DNA of 55,537 nucleotides from an uncultured Paenibacillaceae bacterium. Its GTDB lineage: Bacteria; Bacillota; Bacilli; Paenibacillales; DA-C8. Shown here piece after piece: positions 51,836 through 55,537 of the stretch; positions within the stretch are counted from its first letter, which is position 1; every line of letters starts with the position of its first letter. The position numbers and the translations under genes are program-made. The notes beneath the pieces were generated by a model. It was not told where the DNA came from, did no database searches, and was given only the letters and a program-made list of their open reading frames with translations. Location of the stretch: positions 1-55,537 of the forward strand of contig CALGAO010000051.1 in NCBI GenBank assembly GCA_937957685.1, in the 5' to 3' direction.

Positions 51836-53434
51836 ATGCGCAAGAAAGCGATGCTATGGCTGGTATGCTGCATGCTGATCGGTGCAGCGATCCTGACGGG
51901 TTGCAGTCAAAAAAATGAAAATGGACAGGGCGAGGGGGGAAAGGTGAAATTAACCGCAATCATCACCAAACATCCGCTTACCAAACCGCTCGCCGAGATG
52001 GAATGGCTGCAGGCAGCTGAAGAACGGGCAGGGGTGGACATTGAATGGCAGGAGATCACGGCAGACTGGGGGCAGAAGAAAGGCGCGATGCTCGCCAGCG
52101 GTGACGTTCCGGATCTGTTCGTCGGGCCGAACGTCATTACGGATGCGGATATTGCCCAGTTCCAGGGATTGTTCCAGGATCTGAGTGAACTGATGGAACA
52201 TGCGCCGAATGTTCAGAAGATGTTCGAGGAGAAACCGCTGACCAAGGTGATCGCCACCCAGCCGGACGGCAAGATCTATGGTCTCCCGAAGTATCAGCGC
52301 TTCTGGCCGCAGTCGGCAACGCGGCAATATATCAACCATGTATGGCTGGATAATCTGGGGCTCAAGATGCCGACGAACTGGGATGAATTGTACGAGGTGC
52401 TGCTCGCTTTCAAGGAGAAAGACGCGAACGGCAACGGTGATCCGAATGATGAGATCCCGATGGACTGGCCAGGCGGCATCGGCGGGTACTTTAATGCCGC
52501 GCATCTGCTGGGCAGCATGGGCATCACTTTGTCGGATGCGAGCGGCTCGGGGTATTTCGCCGAGGACGGGCAAGTGAAGAATTTCCTCATCGATGAACGA
52601 TACAGGACGATGGTCGCGTTTCTCCACAAGCTCTATAAAGCGGGGTTGATCAACACCGAGGTGTTCACGCACGACTATACGAAGTATCAGGCAGTGGCGC
52701 GCGGCGAAGGCGATGTCGCGAAGGTCGGCTTCACCTGGGGATGGGTCGCCTCCGACCGCTTCGGTCCGCAGCTCGCGAGCCAGTACACCTCGATGTCGCC
52801 GCTCAAGGTGTCTGCTGATTACACTGGCCCATTGTCGTGGAGCTATGATTCGTACTCGTTGAACTACGGCGTCAATCATGTCGTCATGTCAGCCAAAACG
52901 AAGCACAAGGAAGCGGCGATGCGGTTCATCAACGAGCTGTATGATCCGGTCGTCGGCATCCAGGTGCTCTTCGGCTCGATCGGCCCCAATATCCAGGACC
53001 ACGGAGACGGCAGTTACAGCGTGCTTCCTCCGCAGGACAGCAATATGGACCCGGGCACATGGAAATGGACATCGTCCTGGGCGGATAACGGTGCCTTCTA
53101 CATTTCCGATACGATCAAGCTGGAGCTGGGCAGCGATATGCAGGAAGTGCTCGAACAGTCCGAACCGCTGGCGGATGTCCTGAATCAGGTCGATCTGGAA
53201 CGGGACGTATTCCCCAGCCTGATCATCAAGTATACAACGGCAGATAACAATACGCTTGGCTTGAACAATACGAATGTGATGAACCTGGCCGAGACGATGT
53301 TCGCCAAGTGGGTCACCGAAGGCGGAGTCGAGGCGGAATGGGACAGCTATGTGGCGGAAATGAACAAGGCAGGACTGATGAAGAATCTGGAGATCATGCA
53401 GGAGTATTTTGACGCATACCTGGCTGATCAATAA
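51836..53434 (+). CDS. Sugar-binding lipoprotein (LplA type)
   Basis: A 532-residue extracellular solute-binding protein. The signal peptide ends with lipobox LTGC (Cys near residue 23), then a polar linker. The mature domain begins KVKLTAIITKHPLTKP and contains EKDANGNGDPNDEIPM, a calcium-binding-like Asp/Asn loop typical of LplA/YtcQ-type proteins that bind long oligosaccharides. ATG 51836 follows TTGGGGGTA; a longer frame from 51644 is rejected because it lacks that site and would bury the signal peptide. It feeds the two permeases that follow. A strong CRE lies upstream and a stable hairpin downstream, consistent with high, sugar-controlled expression. Confidence 0.93.
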   Translation: MRKKAMLWLVCCMLIGAAILTGCSQKNENGQGEGGKVKLTAIITKHPLTKPLAEMEWLQAAEERAGVDIEWQEITADWGQKKGAMLASGDVPDLFVGPNVITDADIAQFQGLFQDLSELMEHAPNVQKMFEEKPLTKVIATQPDGKIYGLPKYQRFWPQSATRQYINHVWLDNLGLKMPTNWDELYEVLLAFKEKDANGNGDPNDEIPMDWPGGIGGYFNAAHLLGSMGITLSDASGSGYFAEDGQVKNFLIDERYRTMVAFLHKLYKAGLINTEVFTHDYTKYQAVARGEGDVAKVGFTWGWVASDRFGPQLASQYTSMSPLKVSADYTGPLSWSYDSYSLNYGVNHVVMSAKTKHKEAAMRFINELYDPVVGIQVLFGSIGPNIQDHGDGSYSVLPPQDSNMDPGTWKWTSSWADNGAFYISDTIKLELGSDMQEVLEQSEPLADVLNQVDLERDVFPSLIIKYTTADNNTLGLNNTNVMNLAETMFAKWVTEGGVEAEWDSYVAEMNKAGLMKNLEIMQEYFDAYLADQ

Positions 53435-53443
53435 GCCGGCCAA

Positions 53444-53477
53444 CCGGCCGTACTTCTGACAACAGAGGTGCGGCCGG
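53444..53477 (+). other. Stable hairpin between binding-protein and permease genes
   Basis: CCGGCCGTACTTCTG (53444-53458) pairs with CAGAGGTGCGGCCGG (53463-53477): 15 pairs including two G-U, with a four-base loop. No U-tract follows, so it is more likely a 3' stabiliser or attenuator that raises the lipoprotein mRNA level relative to the permeases. Confidence 0.7.
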
Positions 53478-53540
53478 GAATCTCATGTCCGGAGCCTTGC
53501 GGCAAGCAGGGACAGAGGGCTGCACAGAAGGAGGATAACG

Positions 53541-54452
53541 ATGAAGGTCAGACTTTGGTTGTCTGAAATGCGGCGCCAGTATCAGTTATGGCTTATGATC
53601 CTGCCCGCGATTGCAGTCATCTTCATCTTTAACTATATACCCATGTACGGGATCCAGCTTGCCTTCCGCGACTACGACTTCAGCAAAGGGCTGACGGGCG
53701 GCGAATGGCGCGGGTGGTATTATTTTCAACAATTCATCGAGAGCTACATGTTTACCGATCTGATCCGCAACACCTTCATGATCAGCTTCACCTCGATCGT
53801 CGTTGGGTTCCCTGCGCCGATTCTCCTGGCGCTGATCCTAAACCAGATACGGGTGGCGCGCTGGAAGCAGATCATGCAGACGACGGTGTTCATGCCGCAT
53901 TTTATCTCGATCATCGTGCTTGTAGGGATGCTGAACGTTCTGCTCTCCCCGGAAACCGGGATCGTTGGGTATCTCCTGAGATCGATGGGGATCGAAGGCG
54001 TGAATCTGCTCGGCTCGACGAAGTGGTTTATCCCTGTTTACGTACTGTCGGATATCTGGCAACACGTCGGATGGAACAGCATCATCTATCTCGCAGCCCT
54101 GTCCTCCGTCGACCCGCAATTGTATGATGCGGCGCGCATCGATGGGGCCAGCCGATGGCAGACGATTCGCCATATCGATCTGCCCGCGCTTGTGCCGACG
54201 ATCATCATCCTGTTTATTCTCAGCATGGGAGGAATCCTCGCGACCGGCTTCGAGAAGATCTTCCTGATGCAGAACTCGCTCAACCTGCCCGTCTCTGAAG
54301 TCATCGCGACTTATGTGTACAAGATCGGGATCATCTCGAACCAGTTCAGCTATGCCTCGGCGATCGGACTGTTTAATACCGTGATCAACTTCTTCTTCCT
54401 CTTCGTGGTGAATCTGATCGCACGACGGACATCGAACATGAGCCTGTTCTGA
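53541..54452 (+). CDS. ABC transporter permease, LplB type
   Basis: A 303-residue membrane protein with about six helices. The N-terminus QLWLMILPAIAVIFIFNYIP and the segment MYGIQLAFRDYDFSKGL are typical of LplB/YteP permeases, and the EAA loop YDAARIDGASRWQTIRHIDLP lies near residue 195. It forms the channel with the next permease for an oligosaccharide. ATG 53541 follows AAGGAGG. The ATPase is not encoded nearby and is probably a shared MsmX-type subunit. Length is typical. Confidence 0.93.
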   Translation: MKVRLWLSEMRRQYQLWLMILPAIAVIFIFNYIPMYGIQLAFRDYDFSKGLTGGEWRGWYYFQQFIESYMFTDLIRNTFMISFTSIVVGFPAPILLALILNQIRVARWKQIMQTTVFMPHFISIIVLVGMLNVLLSPETGIVGYLLRSMGIEGVNLLGSTKWFIPVYVLSDIWQHVGWNSIIYLAALSSVDPQLYDAARIDGASRWQTIRHIDLPALVPTIIILFILSMGGILATGFEKIFLMQNSLNLPVSEVIATYVYKIGIISNQFSYASAIGLFNTVINFFFLFVVNLIARRTSNMSLF

Positions 54453-54464
54453 TGTGGCAGAGGT

Positions 54465-54492
54465 GTGACAGAGGGACGGGGGTTTTGTCACA
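54465..54492 (+). repeat. Second copy of the 28-bp repeat, between permease genes
   Basis: These 28 bases are identical to 48875-48902. The complementary 18-bp arm present in the first copy is missing, so this copy cannot form the long hairpin; only its ends (GTGACA and TGTCAC) are mutually complementary. It lies inside the transporter operon, 12 bases after the first permease stop, and probably arrived by insertion or remains from a larger element. Confidence 0.9.
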
Positions 54493-54569
54493 TGTTCAAG
54501 CCGGTGAACGATGACCATCATAACTAATTCAATCTGCCATTAGTGCGGATATGTAGGAGGGTGCCGATA

Positions 54570-55499
54570 GTGAGGCGGATTCGGGCAAGCGGAGGAGAAT
54601 GGGTATTTCGCACGTTGCTGTTTATCATCTGTCTGTTGACATTTCTGATCATCGCATACCCGTTGTATTTCATCGTGATCGCGTCGATCAGCGATTCGAC
54701 GCTCGTCTCGACCGGCAAGGTGCTGTTAGTGCCGCGTGGCATCAGCTTCTTCGGATATTCGGAGATCTTCCAGGACAGCCGGATCTGGACGGGTTACCGC
54801 AATACCTTGTTCTATACGATATTCGGCACGCTGGTGAATCTGCTGTTTACCTTGCCGGCAGCTTATGTGCTGTCGAGGCGGGAATTCCGGGCAAGGCGGT
54901 TCATCATGTTCGCCTTCGTGTTCACGATGTTTTTCAACGGCGGCCTGATCCCCACCTATCTGCTCATGAAGGACCTGGGGATCATCAATACGATCTGGGT
55001 ATTCATCTTTCCGTTCTGCGTGAATGTGTATTATCTGATCATCGCGCGGACTTTCTTCGAGACGTCGCTGCCTGCGGAGTTGTACGAAGCCGCCCAGATC
55101 GACGGCTGTTCGCATTTCAAGTATTTCCTGACGGTTGCATTGCCTCTCTCGAAAGCGATGATCTCGGTGATCGGCCTGTATTATCTGGTTGGTCACTGGA
55201 ATGATTTCTTCACCGCGCTCATCTATATTCGCAACAATGACCTGCAGCCGTTGCAGATCATCTTGAGGGACATATTGCTGTCCAACCAGGTATTTCAACA
55301 GGGTGCAGGAGCGGGCGGCGACGCGGGCGGTTACGCGCAGCGCTATGCCGATCAGATCAAGTACGGCGTGATCATCGTGTCCACGCTGCCCATCCTCGTG
55401 TTGTTCCCGTTCTTGCAGAAATATTTCGAGAAGGGTGTGATGATCGGCTCGATCAAAGGCTGTGAGTGTAAAATGTTTGTGGGCAGAAAAAAGGAATAA
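54570..55499 (+). CDS. ABC transporter permease, LplC/YtcP type
   Basis: A 309-residue membrane protein with about six helices. FRTLLFIICLLTFLIIAYPL begins it, MFFNGGLIPTYLLMKDLG is a family signature, the EAA loop is YEAAQIDGCSHFKYFLTVAL, and the Gly-rich segment before YADQIKYGVIIVSTLPIL is typical. GTG 54570 is chosen after AGGAGGG; an ATG at 54543 lies before that site. The family normally ends at GSIKG, but here the frame runs ten residues further (CECKMFVGRKKE), possibly because the original stop was lost. It pairs with the 53541 permease. Confidence 0.92.
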   Translation: MRRIRASGGEWVFRTLLFIICLLTFLIIAYPLYFIVIASISDSTLVSTGKVLLVPRGISFFGYSEIFQDSRIWTGYRNTLFYTIFGTLVNLLFTLPAAYVLSRREFRARRFIMFAFVFTMFFNGGLIPTYLLMKDLGIINTIWVFIFPFCVNVYYLIIARTFFETSLPAELYEAAQIDGCSHFKYFLTVALPLSKAMISVIGLYYLVGHWNDFFTALIYIRNNDLQPLQIILRDILLSNQVFQQGAGAGGDAGGYAQRYADQIKYGVIIVSTLPILVLFPFLQKYFEKGVMIGSIKGCECKMFVGRKKE

Positions 55500-55510
55500 T
55501 TGGTGAACGA

Positions 55511-55537
55511 ATGCGGAAAAGCATGGAAAAAGGCTTC
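55511..55537 (+). CDS. Start of a gene cut by the window end
   Basis: ATG 55511 opens a frame of nine codons (MRKSMEKGF) that runs off the window. The only upstream signal is GGTGAACGA, a weak ribosome-binding site, and the distance from the permease stop (11 bases) fits an operon. The product cannot be identified; a glycoside hydrolase would be usual in this position. Confidence 0.3.

Overview
The window reads as a chromosomal segment of a spore-forming, Gram-positive bacterium of the Paenibacillaceae (Paenibacillus-like). This rests on the conserved order maf-radC-mreBCD-minCD ... spoIVFA-spoIVFB ... rplU-prp-rpmA-spo0B-obg-pheB-pheA, on the sporulation genes spoIVFA/B and spo0B, on an SLH-domain amidase, on YesM/YesN-type two-component genes beside sugar ABC transporters, and on an L27 carrying the Prp-cleaved N-terminal extension. 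The genus is an inference. Nearly all genes are on the + strand; the only clear minus-strand gene is the amidase at 22664-24064. No tRNA, rRNA, CRISPR array or intact transposase gene was seen.

Region 1 (1-10041) is a tightly overlapping surface-glycan cluster of nine genes, probably continuing upstream of the window. It encodes a nucleotidyltransferase-kinase fusion, a KdsD-like SIS isomerase, two HAD phosphatases (one KdsC-like), a CMP-ulosonate-type cytidylyltransferase, a DRE-TIM (HMGL/DmpG-like) aldolase, a large protein ending in a DUF115/GT42-like domain, a pyruvyltransferase-like/methyltransferase fusion, a small unknown protein and a GT9-like protein. It looks like a CMP-activated 2-keto-3-deoxy sugar pathway in which a pyruvate aldolase may replace the usual PEP-dependent synthase.

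Region 2 (10042-13400) holds a structured intergenic stretch, then folC and murC. Region 3 (13536-21079) is a carbohydrate ABC importer (two permeases and a lipoprotein) with a YesM/YesN-like two-component system and a mutarotase-like protein. Region 4 (21209-31205) covers a SPOR-domain protein, the convergent amidase, maf-radC, and the cell-shape and division-site genes mreBCD-minCD-rodA. A chemoreceptor with a CRE-like site follows (31334-33459).

Region 5 (33534-41487) is spoIVFA-spoIVFB-rng, the L21/Prp/L27 operon with its leader, spo0B with an added membrane anchor, obgE, and an integral-membrane HD-GYP protein. Region 6 (41515-42921) is a 30-residue Cys-rich peptide gene followed by a PqqD-domain/M50 membrane metalloprotease, a candidate undescribed ribosomal peptide system. 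Region 7 (43177-48878) is pheB-hom-thrC-thrB-pheA-ilvE for threonine, phenylalanine and branched-chain amino acid synthesis. Region 8 (49349-55537) is a second sugar importer: a membrane-bound AraC-type regulator, a lipoprotein preceded by a strong CRE, and LplB/LplC-type permeases. A 28-bp repeat occurs both after ilvE and between the two permeases.
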